Shown one piece after another: positions 1 to 9,121 of a stretch of 64,000 nt of DNA; within the stretch, counting starts at the first letter, position 1; the number at the start of each line of letters is the position of its first letter. Origin of the DNA: Photobacterium sp. CCB-ST2H9 (lineage in GTDB: Bacteria; Pseudomonadota; Gammaproteobacteria; Enterobacterales; Vibrionaceae); NCBI RefSeq assembly GCF_023151555.2, contig NZ_CP100425.1, positions 1,488,001 to 1,552,000 on the forward strand. The letters run 5' to 3'. The notes beneath the pieces were generated by a model. The model was not told the origin of the DNA. It worked only from the letters and a program-made list of their open reading frames with translations, and did no database searches. The position numbers and the translations under genes were made by a program.

Positions 1-32
1 TCGGTGAGCATCATTTGCAGAGGAGAATCACC

Positions 33-386
33 ATGAGTTATGTAGATGGCTTCGTTTGTGCTGTGCCGACAGATAAACGAGACGAATATCAGCAGCATGC
101 TGTAGCGGCCGCGCAGTTATTCAAAAAGTACGGTGCTGAGCGTGTAGTGGAAACCTGGGGAAATGATGTACCGGACGGAGAAGTGACTTCATTTCCGTTG
201 GCGGTTCAGTGTAAGCAGAATGAAACTGTGGTGTTTTCATGGATTCAGTGGCCGTCAAAAGCGGCACGGGATGAAGGTATGGCGAAGTTCATGAAAGACC
301 CATTCTGTGACCCGAAAGAAAATCCCATGCCTTTTGACGGGAAGCGCCTGATTTATGGTGGTTTTGAAACCATCGTCGATTGTTAG
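33..386 (+). CDS. DUF1428 family protein (YbaA-like)
   Basis: A 117-residue soluble protein opening MSYVDGFVCAVP and ending in a GGFETIVD tail, the pattern of the DUF1428 (YbaA) family of small alpha/beta-barrel proteins. Family members have no settled function. I chose the ATG at 33 because an AGGAG ribosome site lies seven bases before it; an in-frame ATG at 15 would add six residues but has no such site. There is no signal peptide or membrane segment. The window starts just upstream, so its promoter is not visible. Family call is from recognised sequence pattern; function unknown. Confidence 0.8.
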   Translation: MSYVDGFVCAVPTDKRDEYQQHAVAAAQLFKKYGAERVVETWGNDVPDGEVTSFPLAVQCKQNETVVFSWIQWPSKAARDEGMAKFMKDPFCDPKENPMPFDGKRLIYGGFETIVDC

Positions 387-425
387 TTTCAGCTGAACTT
401 TAAATAGGAAAGCAAGCAGATATCC

Positions 426-460
426 ATGAATGAGTTCAGACCTTTTCTGAACTCATTCAT
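426..460. repeat. Perfect 15-bp inverted repeat
   Basis: ATGAATGAGTTCAGA at 426-440 is the exact reverse complement of 446-460, with a five-base loop. It lies 40 bases after the DUF1428 stop. Neither side has a T tract, so it may be a transcript-end stem processed or stabilised rather than a classic intrinsic terminator. Confidence 0.7.
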
Positions 461-559
461 CGTCAGACTAGGCAAGTTGACGTTCTCTGGTAGAATTCTG
501 GTCCTGCAGCCAACTCTGAACACGGGGAAGGCATCTGAAACTAGCCTGGAAATGACTCA

Positions 560-778
560 ATGAGCCAACAGCAACCCAATAACCCTTTACATGGATTAAC
601 ACTTGAGAAGGTGCTAACCCGTTTGGTCGAACATTACGGTTGGGATGGGTTATATGACAAAATCAACATCAACTGTTTTTATAACGATCCTTCCATCAAG
701 TCATCGCTGAAGTTCCTGCGCAAAACCCAATGGGCAAGAGACAAGGTCGAGACCTTGTACATCAATACATTTCATTAA
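560..778 (+). CDS. VF530 family DNA-binding protein (DUF2132)
   Basis: A 72-residue protein that matches the VF530/DUF2132 family nearly end to end: NPLHGLTLE at the start, [14 protein letters not shown] in the middle and the signature [16 protein letters not shown] near the C-terminus. The family is small, common in gamma-proteobacteria, and is described as DNA-binding from structural work on the Vibrio fischeri member; the role is unknown. It stands alone between two intergenic stretches. No close Shine-Dalgarno is obvious (GGAAATGACTCA precedes the ATG), so translation may be weak. Confidence 0.9.
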   Translation: MSQQQPNNPLHGLTLEKVLTRLVEHYGWDGLYDKININCFYNDPSIKSSLKFLRKTQWARDKVETLYINTFH

Positions 779-1049
779 GGAATTGAAATAGCATCATGCT
801 ATCGGCGATGAGTATTACGATTTGTCACGGTTGCTGATGTGCTTCTGATGGGAACTGGAATATTGCTCCGGACGTAGTTTCGGAGCAAATCTTGTTTTGA
901 CGATGAATGATGCCTTTTGTTGGTCCCATATTTTTGAGTTCCTGTTTTAGAAAGTGTTATTCAGGCATATTTTTCTGAAGTCGTTAAAGGTATGGTGACT
1001 AAGCCATGCGATATCAACAACGCGTCTGAAGTCAAAAGGAGTTTCAACG

Positions 1050-1412
1050 ATGTATACCGGAGAATGCCATTGCGGCAATGTACAATTAAAAATTAGTCAT
1101 TTAACGAAAACAGCGACACGCTGTAATTGCTCTGTTTGTCGTCGATATGCTGCATTATGGGGTTATTTTACAGAGTCAGAAGTTGAAATCACTGTTGGCA
1201 AATCTGGTCTTGAAAGTTATGAACACGGGGACCGCTACATTTCGTTCCACCGCTGTCAAAACTGTGGCTGCATGACGCATTACACATCAACACCGAAAGC
1301 TCAAAGTGATCGGGTCGCAGTGAATTATCATATGTTTCCAATGGCAGTGATATCGTCTGTGCATGTACGTCATTTTGATGGCGCAGATAGCTGGAAATTC
1401 CTGGATGAATAA
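1050..1412 (+). CDS. GFA/CENP-V domain zinc protein
   Basis: A 120-residue GFA (glutathione-dependent formaldehyde-activating)/CENP-V fold protein. Visible zinc ligands are GECHCGNV (residues 4-11), RCNCSVCRR (about 24-32) and the later HRCQNCGCMTHY pair near residue 67-78, which form the usual two zinc sites. Members of this family are often annotated as S-(hydroxymethyl)glutathione synthase, but most have unproven activity. GGAG lies upstream of the ATG in AAAAGGAGTTTCAACG. Monocistronic as far as can be seen. Confidence 0.85.
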   Translation: MYTGECHCGNVQLKISHLTKTATRCNCSVCRRYAALWGYFTESEVEITVGKSGLESYEHGDRYISFHRCQNCGCMTHYTSTPKAQSDRVAVNYHMFPMAVISSVHVRHFDGADSWKFLDE

Positions 1413-1929
1413 CTGAGAAGGGCTGATGAACCAACGGATGAATGCTTTTCTTGATGGTTGCGTACAGAAAACACTGTCATACTGTGTGTTCTTTTCTTCT
1501 GAATCATGTGAAAATAATTTGAAATGACAGTGCTTCCCCCGAGGTATTGATTCATCTCTGGGGGATGCATAAACATTGTAACAAAGTGTAATTATTGCTT
1601 GTGAATTTATATTGTTATCATTTTAACTACAGGTAATGTTGTCATTATATATTGTTCTTAAATCCGGGTTCGCTGTTATTAATGATGCTGTCATTTTTCA
1701 TGATTTTGTGAAATTATTAACTGAAAGTTAGATAATTACATATTGTTTTATTGTGAAAATTGGTTTGATTGAAATGAAATGTTTTAAATTGAGTGGATTC
1801 AAACTTGGTTTGTGGACGGTGAGTTCTTCTGTTCTATATTTAAACCTGCGAAAACAGTTGGCTTGAAAATGATTTCGCATCATTCATGGAATTGAATGGT
1901 TTTATTATTTTAAATAACAGGATAAAAGA
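1413..1929. other. Long A+T-rich intergenic region
   Basis: 517 bases with no convincing gene on either strand. It must hold the promoter of the downstream secreted protease. CTGTCAT words occur singly at about 1474 and 1685 but not as paired boxes. I see no strong hairpin terminator. Confidence 0.5.
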
Positions 1930-2934
1930 ATGAACAGGAAACTGATCGTACTTGCATTAGCAGGAATCTGTATTTCCGGTGCAAATGCAAATGCAAATGC
2001 AAATGCAAATGAACTTACTCACTTTGTTGAGATGGATGAAAAAGCAACCTTTATTGAGGGTGAGAATGTCGTCCAGGTACCCGCTGCAGAAGCATACTTC
2101 CAGCCGCGTGAATATTCGATCGCAGAGAAAGCTGCTGCCATGAGTGCAGTTGCGGTTTCAGCAGATGGTACCCAATACAAAGCAGAGATATCGGAAGAAA
2201 CTCTGGCACTTTTAGAAAGCGCAGTCAAAACGATGCAAGCACAAGGATTAGATGCCAGCATCTTTACGACAGAGCCGCATGAGCCGACGAAGCCTGTTCT
2301 GCCCGATGATACTTTCTCAACACTGAAAGTAATTGGGGCGGACAATCGGGTTCGGGTGACAAACACGACATCAGCACCCCACTCCTATAATGGCCGGATT
2401 GATGTTGGCTGTACGGGAACTTTAATCACCAAAAAACATGTTTTAACCGCAGGCCATTGTGTCTCGAATGGTTCAGGAACATGGTATAAATCGCTGAATT
2501 TCACTGCAGGTCAAAATGGCTCCTATAAGCCTTGGGGAACTGCAACCTGGAAAAATGCGGTCACAACGACGGCATGGCACAATAATGGCGATACAAACTA
2601 TGATTACGCCATCATTGTACTGAACAGTGAGCCTAACGGCGGTAATTCGGGCTGGGGAACCTATTCTGGCGGTACGCACAGCGTAACCGGTTATCCGGGT
2701 GATAAGCCTTTTGGCACGATGTGGACAGATTCCGGTTCAACCGATGCTATTTCTTCTCGTCGTGTTTGCTATACGCTTGATACGGCTGGTGGTCAGAGCG
2801 GTAGTGGCATTAAAGATAGCAACAATTATGTCAGGGGTGTGCATACGACAGGTTCTTCAACAAGAAACTGTGGTACTCAAATTACAAGCACCGTCTATAA
2901 CACGCTCAAAGATTGGATCGCGAAGAATCCTTAA
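1930..2934 (+). CDS. Secreted trypsin-like serine protease
   Basis: A 334-residue exported endopeptidase of the chymotrypsin fold. A signal peptide (about residues 1-26) is followed by a propeptide-like acidic stretch to about residue 135 and then the protease domain. The catalytic triad can be read as His in LTAGHC (about 176), Asp in NYDYAI (about 225) and Ser in GGQSGSG (about 289). The IDVGCTGTLITKKHVLTAGHC layout and GGQSGSGI serine motif resemble glutamyl-endopeptidase/V8-like and Vibrio trypsin-like proteases. Cysteines near 158/177 and 272/303 could form disulfides. The signal peptide contains an in-frame hexanucleotide repeat. It probably acts outside the cell on proteins; cleavage preference is not predictable here. 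Confidence 0.88.
   Translation: MNRKLIVLALAGICISGANANANANANELTHFVEMDEKATFIEGENVVQVPAAEAYFQPREYSIAEKAAAMSAVAVSADGTQYKAEISEETLALLESAVKTMQAQGLDASIFTTEPHEPTKPVLPDDTFSTLKVIGADNRVRVTNTTSAPHSYNGRIDVGCTGTLITKKHVLTAGHCVSNGSGTWYKSLNFTAGQNGSYKPWGTATWKNAVTTTAWHNNGDTNYDYAIIVLNSEPNGGNSGWGTYSGGTHSVTGYPGDKPFGTMWTDSGSTDAISSRRVCYTLDTAGGQSGSGIKDSNNYVRGVHTTGSSTRNCGTQITSTVYNTLKDWIAKNP
1981..2010 (+). repeat. (GCAAAT)5 hexanucleotide repeat in signal peptide
   Basis: Five perfect tandem copies of GCAAAT encode Ala-Asn repeated five times, right at the expected signal-peptidase region of the serine protease. Copy-number change would keep the frame but lengthen or shorten the C-region of the signal peptide. Confidence 0.95.
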
Positions 2935-2996
2935 TCAACCCATAAATCATAAAACGAGGGAGGCTAAACGATGTTGGGCCTCTTTCATGAGGAAAC

Positions 2997-3242
2997 ATGA
3001 TGAGATACGTTGCGATAATATTTCTGATGCTGCTGCAGGCATGTACGGCGACAGACTCGTGGAAGCGAGTCATGATTTTGGGAAGTGCAGAGGCGAATGA
3101 TCCTGTGTTGGCACAGGTGGAGGTGTTTGAGAAAAATGGCCTGGTGAAGGATGTGACTGTTCTGGAATCGTTCCCGGTGCAGATATGGCTGACGGCATCA
3201 CAGGAGACGATAGATAGTTTGCAGCAAATTCCCCGTAAGTAA
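2997..3242 (+). CDS. Small predicted lipoprotein
   Basis: An 81-residue protein with a short hydrophobic leader and a lipobox-like LLQAC at about residues 12-16, so it is probably lipidated at Cys16. The mature part is under 70 residues and has no recognised domain; it holds the phrase EVFEKNGLVKDVTVLESFPVQ. A GAGGAAAC ribosome site precedes two adjacent ATG codons (2997 and 3000). It lies 62 bases after the serine protease on the same strand and could be cotranscribed. Function unknown. Confidence 0.6.
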   Translation: MMRYVAIIFLMLLQACTATDSWKRVMILGSAEANDPVLAQVEVFEKNGLVKDVTVLESFPVQIWLTASQETIDSLQQIPRK

Positions 3243-3435
3243 AGAGTCGCCTGTTGACGGACTGGATGAATCTGAATTTTTGGATTGACGCGACCGATGT
3301 TGTAAAGCATCAGCCATATTGTTATCCGGTTATTTGCTGAAAAAATTACGATTCTGAGATGCTCAGCCGCATCAAGTGAAATGATATTTTTGCGGGGCTT
3401 CAGTGGTCCCATGGCTGGAAATGCGTTTGATATAA

Positions 3436-4137
3436 ATGGTCATGAAAAAAATAATTGCGTTACTGTGCTGTTTTTCTTTTGGTGCTTCTGCTGCAGAAAG
3501 TGTGTGTTTTGGAACAACGTCGAACGGTCATTTGGAAAATGGCAAGCAGTTACCGGCGGAAGGGCCAAACTTTGTTGGATATAGTGATATTGCCAGGTTG
3601 CTGGGGCGGACTTATGTTCATTCAGACGTTTACAGTATCATTCTGGATGCGTATTCAGGTCTGGAGAAAAAGGCTCCCGGCAAGGTCTTTAAATATGCTG
3701 AGACAGGTTTCAAATCTGGCGGGAAATTTTATCCGCACAAAACTCACCGAAATGGTCTGTCTGTTGACTTTATGACGCCGGTTGTCAATCAGAAAGGGCA
3801 GTCGGTACATTTGCCAACTCATCCGTTGAATAAATTCGGATATCATATTGAATTCGACCTTCAAGGGCATTATCAAACACTGACCATCGATTATGAGGCG
3901 ATGGGTGCCCATCTTATTGAGTTACATCAGGAAGCCATCAAAAGAGGATATGATCTTTGGCGGGTGATTTTCGATCCTGATCTGCAACCATACTTGTTTC
4001 AGACTAAGTATGGTGATTACTTGAAAAAGCATATTCAGTTTTCAAAACGACGTTCATGGGTCAGGCATGATGATCATTATCATGTTGATTTTGAAATACC
4101 ATGCGATGAAATACCTGCCAACAAAAATAAGGCATAA
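3436..4137 (+). CDS. MepA-like penicillin-insensitive murein endopeptidase
   Basis: A 233-residue periplasmic protein with a cleavable signal (about residues 1-20, ending ASAA). The core has the metal-site pattern of the MepA/peptidase M74-like group: HRNGLSVDFMTPV (His and Asp about 107-114) and WVRHDDHYHVDF near residue 210-220, where the HDDHYHVDF stretch supplies zinc histidines. Family members cleave D-Ala-meso-DAP crosslinks in peptidoglycan. It is shorter than E. coli MepA (274 aa) and diverged, so the exact bond cut is uncertain. Start may be ATG 3436 or the in-frame ATG at 3442. Confidence 0.75.
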   Translation: MVMKKIIALLCCFSFGASAAESVCFGTTSNGHLENGKQLPAEGPNFVGYSDIARLLGRTYVHSDVYSIILDAYSGLEKKAPGKVFKYAETGFKSGGKFYPHKTHRNGLSVDFMTPVVNQKGQSVHLPTHPLNKFGYHIEFDLQGHYQTLTIDYEAMGAHLIELHQEAIKRGYDLWRVIFDPDLQPYLFQTKYGDYLKKHIQFSKRRSWVRHDDHYHVDFEIPCDEIPANKNKA

Positions 4138-4612
4138 CCTTTGCGGAAAGCTGCTCATCACTATTCATGAAGCGTTCAACGAAACCTTTCGTATTTCCCT
4201 TTCTATGCGTTTTTTTCCGGAAAACGCCAATGTTTTTGCTGAGTATCAACAGCCCTGATGGGATCGATGGCGTCTCAATCAACTGAGCCATCAGAATCGC
4301 TCAGGCAGTGATGCCTTTTGTTCAAACGTTTTGCTTGTGCGGGCGTGTAATAATTGGCGATCACTGTGACGATCTCAAACCCACCTTTAGTGTATATTTT
4401 TATCAATAAGACAATACCTTAAGAATATTTGCACGAAGTGTGATTACGTGTCGGTTTTATGTTCGTTGTTGCATAATTTTGCGCATTTAGTTTGATATTG
4501 ATTCCTTTATTTGCCAAGTCATTTGATTTAACATTTTTTTAACCTTGTGTTTAGTCAACAATGTGTGCGTTAAATCGCTTCTTAATTGTTGGCTAAAAAC
4601 AAGGAGTCACAA
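4138..4612. other. Intergenic region upstream of the M28 peptidase
   Basis: About 475 bases without a supported gene. The first half has scattered short frames on both strands that look like noise; the second half is A+T-rich and should contain the promoter of the M28 peptidase. I cannot assign specific boxes. Confidence 0.4.
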
Positions 4613-6400
4613 ATGCAAGTATGCATGACAACAACAAAGACACTGCTCGCGACAGTGATTAGTGCAACGATGCTTACCGGTTGCTACTGGAAAGATCCAA
4701 CGAGCGCTGCAGCATATGTGAGCAGCGAGATTGAACGTGACGCTGTCGTTGAACATCTGGAAGAACTTGAAGCTCGTGCTTCGAAAACGACAGACGGCAA
4801 TTCAGTGACACGTGCAGCGGGAACCGATGGTTACCAGTACTCGGTGGATTACATTATCGATGTCATGAAAGAGCATGGCTATCGTGTTTCTACTCAGGAA
4901 TTTGATTTCCGTGCATGGGAAGAATTAAACGGCACGAAGCTGAATGTTAATGGTGTTGATTTGATCAGCACTCGTGAAGCCGGGGAAGGTGTAGAACCGG
5001 ATTATGCGGTGATGTCTTACTCCGGTAATTCGAATGGCGAGCTGACTGGACCTATTGTTTTTGTGACGCCAGATTTCAACTTTGGTTCACCTGATTACGA
5101 TGACACGGATGGCTGTGAAGCGACAGATTTTGCCGGTAAAGATGTGGTCGGAAAAGTGGCGGTGATTCAGCGCGGTGGCTGTTCTTTCAGCGATAAGGTT
5201 GTCAACGCCCAGAATGCTGGTGCGAAAGCAGTGATTGTCTTCAACCAGGGGAACAGCGAAGGCCGTAAGGCTGTCGTCAACGGCACTCTGGGTAGTGATA
5301 CAGCTGCCGCAATTCCTGCATATGGTGCGCGGTATGACCTGGGTAAGCAGTGGTTTGATTTAAGTGTTACGCAAGCGGTACCTGTTGCACTGTCCGTCAA
5401 TGTGAAGGATGAAATGGTTGTCACGCAAAACGTCATTGCTGAAACCAAGCGCGGAAATCCGAATCAGGTTGTGATGCTGGGAGCGCATTTGGACTCTGTT
5501 CCTGAAGGCCCGGGGATTAACGACAATGGTTCAGGTACTGCGGGTCTGCTGGAATATGCGGTGACGCTGGCTGAAACGAAAGCACCTGTGAAGAACAAGG
5601 TTCGTTTTGCCTGGTGGGCTGCAGAAGAAGCGGGTCTGGTTGGTTCTGAATACTACACAAACGAACTGTTCGCACCGATTTACGATCAGGCACAGAAAGA
5701 AATTCTGGAAGAGCTCGGACTGGAAGATCCGAGTCAGCTGACAGAAGAACAGATTGAGATGGTTGAAGCGCGTTACAGCAAACTGAATAAAGTGAAACTG
5801 TATCTGAACTTCGACATGATCGGTTCGCCAAACTATATCTATGGTGTGATGGATGGTGACTTGTCTGATACGAAAGACAGCCCGGATAATGCCTATACCG
5901 GTGATTTCAAACCGCCTTATGGTACATCGGATATCGAGTCTATTTTCAATCAGTTCTTCGGCGCCAAGTCTGAATCAACCATTCCGCAAGCACTTTCCAA
6001 ACGCTCTGACTATGCAGGTTTTGCGGATTGGGGGGTTGCGTTCGGTGGTCTGTTCACTGGCGCTGAGAAAGTGAAGACTGCAGAGGAAGTTGAGAAATTT
6101 GGTGGTGAGATCGACGTTGCTTATGACAAGTGCTATCACCAGGCTTGTGATGATCTGAATAACATTAGTCAGGAAGCTCTGTATACCAATACTCAGGCGC
6201 TGGCTTATGTCACGACTTATTACGCATTCAGTAAGCCGCTGTTCCCGCCAAAAGAAGAACCGGCTGCGAAATCAATGACGCGTATGCAAGGTGTCTCTGA
6301 GCCAGTACAGAAACTGCGTATTGGTGAGAAGCTGAAAGCGGCAGAAAGTCATTCTGACCACGGCCACTTCCACGGTGACTTTGATCAGGACCGTCAATAA
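4613..6400 (+). CDS. PA-domain M28 zinc aminopeptidase, predicted lipoprotein
   Basis: A 595-residue M28 metallopeptidase resembling yeast aminopeptidase Y and secreted bacterial homologues. A leader ends at MLTGC, a lipobox, so it is likely membrane-anchored outside the cytoplasm. A protease-associated (PA) domain spans about 120-260. The two-zinc site can be read as GAHLDS (His about 291), GINDNGSG (Asp), AEEAG (Glu, about 339), NFDMIG (Asp, about 402) and CYHQACD (His, about 508). The C-terminus is His/Asp-rich (HSDHGHFHGDFD). I start at ATG 4613 because AAGGAG lies six bases upstream; an upstream TTG at 4586 lacks this, and ATG 4625 is a possible alternative. Single gene with its own terminator. 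Confidence 0.88.
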   Translation: MQVCMTTTKTLLATVISATMLTGCYWKDPTSAAAYVSSEIERDAVVEHLEELEARASKTTDGNSVTRAAGTDGYQYSVDYIIDVMKEHGYRVSTQEFDFRAWEELNGTKLNVNGVDLISTREAGEGVEPDYAVMSYSGNSNGELTGPIVFVTPDFNFGSPDYDDTDGCEATDFAGKDVVGKVAVIQRGGCSFSDKVVNAQNAGAKAVIVFNQGNSEGRKAVVNGTLGSDTAAAIPAYGARYDLGKQWFDLSVTQAVPVALSVNVKDEMVVTQNVIAETKRGNPNQVVMLGAHLDSVPEGPGINDNGSGTAGLLEYAVTLAETKAPVKNKVRFAWWAAEEAGLVGSEYYTNELFAPIYDQAQKEILEELGLEDPSQLTEEQIEMVEARYSKLNKVKLYLNFDMIGSPNYIYGVMDGDLSDTKDSPDNAYTGDFKPPYGTSDIESIFNQFFGAKSESTIPQALSKRSDYAGFADWGVAFGGLFTGAEKVKTAEEVEKFGGEIDVAYDKCYHQACDDLNNISQEALYTNTQALAYVTTYYAFSKPLFPPKEEPAAKSMTRMQGVSEPVQKLRIGEKLKAAESHSDHGHFHGDFDQDRQ

Positions 6401-6427
6401 TCATTTGATGTTTGTTCATGATGTCAC

Positions 6428-6459
6428 AAAAGCCACGCAGATCGATGCGTGGCTTTTTT
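6428..6459 (+). terminator. Intrinsic terminator after M28 peptidase
   Basis: AAAAGCCACGCA (6428-6439) pairs with TGCGTGGCTTTT (6446-6457) around a six-base loop, followed by T residues, 28 bases after the stop codon. Confidence 0.9.
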
Positions 6460-6536
6460 CTTTTTTCAGTGAGGTGATTCAATTATGATTCATCTTAAAA
6501 GCAGGGATGAATTCTGGGTCATATCGGAAGTGAAGC

Positions 6537-6983
6537 GTGAATATCACAATTGATGAATTAGAAGCCGGTGATGTTATTGCTGTGACTGAATTATGGCGTA
6601 TGTCGATGCAGCGTGCGACAGGTATTCCGGCAATTCATTCTTTTGAGTCTCAGGCATATTTCCTGAAAGAAATTTTGGCAAAGACTCATGTTCTTTATGT
6701 TGCATGTATTGAAGAATCACGAATTCCCGTCGCGTTTATGGCTGCAAATGATCAGGAAATCAGTCAATTATATGTACATCCGGATAGCCAGTCTCTTGGT
6801 ATCGGGCGTCAACTGCTCAATCTTGCAAAGAAAAATGCCAAGGGTTCCTTAAAATTGCGGACATTCGAGGTGAACGTCAATGCCCGAAACTTTTATGAAA
6901 GACATGGTTTCGTTGCAATAGGCGGTGATAGTGAAAATGAAGAGGGCATGCCGGATATTTTGTATGAATGGAAAGTGAGATAG
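6537..6983 (+). CDS. GNAT family N-acetyltransferase
   Basis: A 148-residue GNAT. The acetyl-CoA binding motif A is seen as ISQLYVHPDSQSLGIGRQLL (about residues 78-97), with the Q/R-x-x-G-x-G/A pattern as SLGIGRQ, and the C-terminal NARNFYERHGFVAIG motif B. The substrate is not predictable. The start is GTG 6537 preceded by GGAAG. It is the first of several unrelated GNATs on this strand. Confidence 0.85.
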   Translation: MNITIDELEAGDVIAVTELWRMSMQRATGIPAIHSFESQAYFLKEILAKTHVLYVACIEESRIPVAFMAANDQEISQLYVHPDSQSLGIGRQLLNLAKKNAKGSLKLRTFEVNVNARNFYERHGFVAIGGDSENEEGMPDILYEWKVR

Positions 6984-7064
6984 TGAGATTCAGGCCATCT
7001 CATGACCGCTATTCCTGTCGTCATATCTGGTGAAATTGTGTCGAAAGTTTGAAAAGGACAGATT

Positions 7065-7580
7065 GTGTTTTCAACGCTCTTTCAGAAAGAAAAGCCCGCG
7101 GTTTACCTGGGTACACTCGCGGTCGCACCGAATGGGAACATCAATAAATTCGAGCGATGGTTGAACGTTACGGATTATCAGATGGAAGACGAGATGCAAG
7201 TAAAGCTGGAGGAGATCTTTTGTCTTCAGCGCGCTACATCCGATACACAATTTCAAAAAAACGATCTGATTCTGGATGTTGTCATTGTGAAATTACAGAA
7301 TGGGAATTTCATCGATATCTGGTCCGGGGAAGGACTTTTTTTCTCTGTGTTTTACAGACCCAAGATCAAACTGGTTTCCCGGTTATGTTATGCCCGGTCG
7401 AAACAAACGAAAGAAACATTCGAGGTTTCTCAAACCGTGCCATGGTCTGCTTTTGTTAAAAAGTTTTTCACCTTCCGCGGATTTTTTGGGATTCGGCCGT
7501 TATTCAGCGACCGGGAAATGGAAGTCTTGCTCATGCAAGGCTGTTTAGCGTTGCTGGATAAGATGCGGAAAAGGATTTAA
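7065..7580 (+). CDS. Uncharacterised protein, 171 aa
   Basis: I do not recognise this family. It is a soluble-looking mixed alpha/beta protein without signal peptide or clear membrane span. Notable segments are KPAVYLGTLAVAPNG near the start, an aromatic FFSVFYRP stretch mid-protein and a basic C-terminus (DKMRKRI). A GTG start at 7065 follows AAAAGGA. Codon use and a proper ribosome site argue for a real gene, but no motif allows a function. Confidence 0.55.
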   Translation: MFSTLFQKEKPAVYLGTLAVAPNGNINKFERWLNVTDYQMEDEMQVKLEEIFCLQRATSDTQFQKNDLILDVVIVKLQNGNFIDIWSGEGLFFSVFYRPKIKLVSRLCYARSKQTKETFEVSQTVPWSAFVKKFFTFRGFFGIRPLFSDREMEVLLMQGCLALLDKMRKRI

Positions 7581-7665
7581 AGCGCTCACTGTGAATGCTC
7601 ATGTACCGTACATCAAAAACAGCCGAAAACCTTGTATTCGCCGTGCATCTCAAAAGGAATGACAT

Positions 7666-7878
7666 TTGAAACAACCGATTGTGGGCTATCATCAGGATGA
7701 AGAGGGAGACTGGGTTGCGGAACTTGGCTGCGGCCATTTTCAGCATGTCAGACATCGTCCGCCGTTTATATGTCGGCCCTGGGTCACAACGGCAGCGCGC
7801 CGGAAGGAGAAGCTGGGATTCCTTTTGAATTGTAAGAAATGCGATCTGGGCGAACCGGCTGATATCAAACCCGTCTGA
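7666..7878 (+). CDS. DUF3565 family protein
   Basis: A 70-residue protein matching DUF3565 across its length: KQPIVGYHQDEEGDWVAEL, then CGHFQHVRHRPPF and a final NCKKCD. Four cysteine/histidine clusters (CGH, HVRH, CKKC) suggest a small zinc-binding fold. Function unknown. The start is a TTG at 7666 with AAAGGA seven bases upstream; no ATG or GTG fits the conserved N-terminus. Confidence 0.85.
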   Translation: MKQPIVGYHQDEEGDWVAELGCGHFQHVRHRPPFICRPWVTTAARRKEKLGFLLNCKKCDLGEPADIKPV

Positions 7879-7923
7879 CTTCAGACGAAGGACTATCGTT
7901 TTTTTTCAGAAAAGGAAGCACTG

Positions 7924-8529
7924 ATGAACAAACATCATAAGGGGCAGACTCACCCGAAAGTGGACGGCTATATCCAAAATACCAGCCAGTGGCAGGATGA
8001 AATTCTTCTGGTGAGAAAGATCGCCCTGGATTGCGAGTTGACGGAAACCCTGAAGTGGGGGAAGCCCTGTTATACCTGTCAGGGGAATAATATTGTTATC
8101 TTGCAGGGATTTAAGGCATCTTTTTGTGTGCTCTTTTTGAAAGGGGCATTACTGGATGATTCTGCTGAAATTCTGGAAGCGCCGGGTGAGAACACACAGT
8201 TAGCCCGGAGGGCGCGGTTTACTGGTCTGGATGAGGTCAAACGGCATACGGATACACTCAGCCGCTATATCAGTCAGGCCATTGCTATCGAAAAATCAGG
8301 GGTTCAGTTTGACTTTAAGACGACTGAGGCTTTTGAGGTGCCCGAGGAGTTTCAGACAAAACTCGAGGAAATGCCCGAGCTGAAGCAAGCGTTTGAGGCT
8401 TTGACGCCGGGTCGGCAGAGAGCTTATCTTTTACATTTTTCCGGCGCCAAACAATCCCGGACCCGTTCCTCCAGAGTTGAACAATGTATTCCTCAGATTT
8501 TGGATGGGAAGGGCCTGAATGACAGGTAA
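7924..8529 (+). CDS. YdeI/OmpD-associated family protein (DUF1801)
   Basis: A 201-residue cytoplasmic protein with an N-terminal DUF1801-like domain (ETLKWGKPCYTCQGNNI, about 38-54) and the C-terminal YdeI signature LTPGRQRAYLLHFSGAKQ followed by TRSSRVEQCIPQIL and GKG. In Gram-positives and E. coli relatives this family is linked to envelope or peptide stress, but no biochemical role is known. AAAGGAAG precedes the ATG. It overlaps the next gene by 11 bases. Confidence 0.85.
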   Translation: MNKHHKGQTHPKVDGYIQNTSQWQDEILLVRKIALDCELTETLKWGKPCYTCQGNNIVILQGFKASFCVLFLKGALLDDSAEILEAPGENTQLARRARFTGLDEVKRHTDTLSRYISQAIAIEKSGVQFDFKTTEAFEVPEEFQTKLEEMPELKQAFEALTPGRQRAYLLHFSGAKQSRTRSSRVEQCIPQILDGKGLNDR

Positions 8530-9058
8530 TCAGTCTTTTGGTGAATCTAGCTTGATGAATAAACAAGAAATAAAGGTCACGCTCAGAGATATTACAATCC
8601 GAGAGCGTCCAACACTCGAAAACCTTTTTCAGTATTATCTTTATGAACTGTCAGCTTTTTTGAAGTGGAACCCGAATGACGACGGTGTATATCCGTTTAA
8701 TGCGCTGAGCCTGCACAAGTATTGGGAAAGGGAAGACCATTCTCCATACTTTATTTTTCAAGGGGATGAACTAGCAGGTTTTGCGCTGGTGCGTTTATAC
8801 CCCGGTACTCAGTCTGCGTACGATGTTGAACAATTTTTTGTTCTCCGAAAGTTCAAAGGGCAAGGTGTCGGCAGGCAAGCATTGCAATGTATTGTCAACC
8901 GCCATCCCGGACAATGGCAAATTCGTGTGTTACTTGAAAACACACCCGCACTGACATTCTGGAAGTCTGCAGTGCACAGTATTGTCGGAGAGCGTTATAC
9001 ACTTTCAACAGAGACAGATGTGGACTTGCTTATGTATTTCATATTATTTCATGTCTAA
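8519..9058 (+). CDS. GNAT family N-acetyltransferase
   Basis: A 179-residue GNAT: conserved DITIRERPTLENLFQYYLYEL opening and motif A VEQFFVLRKFKGQGVGRQAL (about residues 102-121). Pattern is close to the YjeM/spermidine-like predicted acetyltransferases with an N-terminal LFQYYLYELS, but the substrate is unknown. The ATG at 8519 overlaps the YdeI-family stop and is preceded by GGGAAGGG; an alternative ATG at 8555 starts closer to the conserved part. Translational coupling with the upstream gene is likely. Confidence 0.82.
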   Translation: MTGNQSFGESSLMNKQEIKVTLRDITIRERPTLENLFQYYLYELSAFLKWNPNDDGVYPFNALSLHKYWEREDHSPYFIFQGDELAGFALVRLYPGTQSAYDVEQFFVLRKFKGQGVGRQALQCIVNRHPGQWQIRVLLENTPALTFWKSAVHSIVGERYTLSTETDVDLLMYFILFHV

Positions 9059-9121
9059 GCGTAACTTTCTGGTATTTATCGAAAGATGTCATTTTGAACA
9101 AAGGGAATATAAAGGTTAAGC

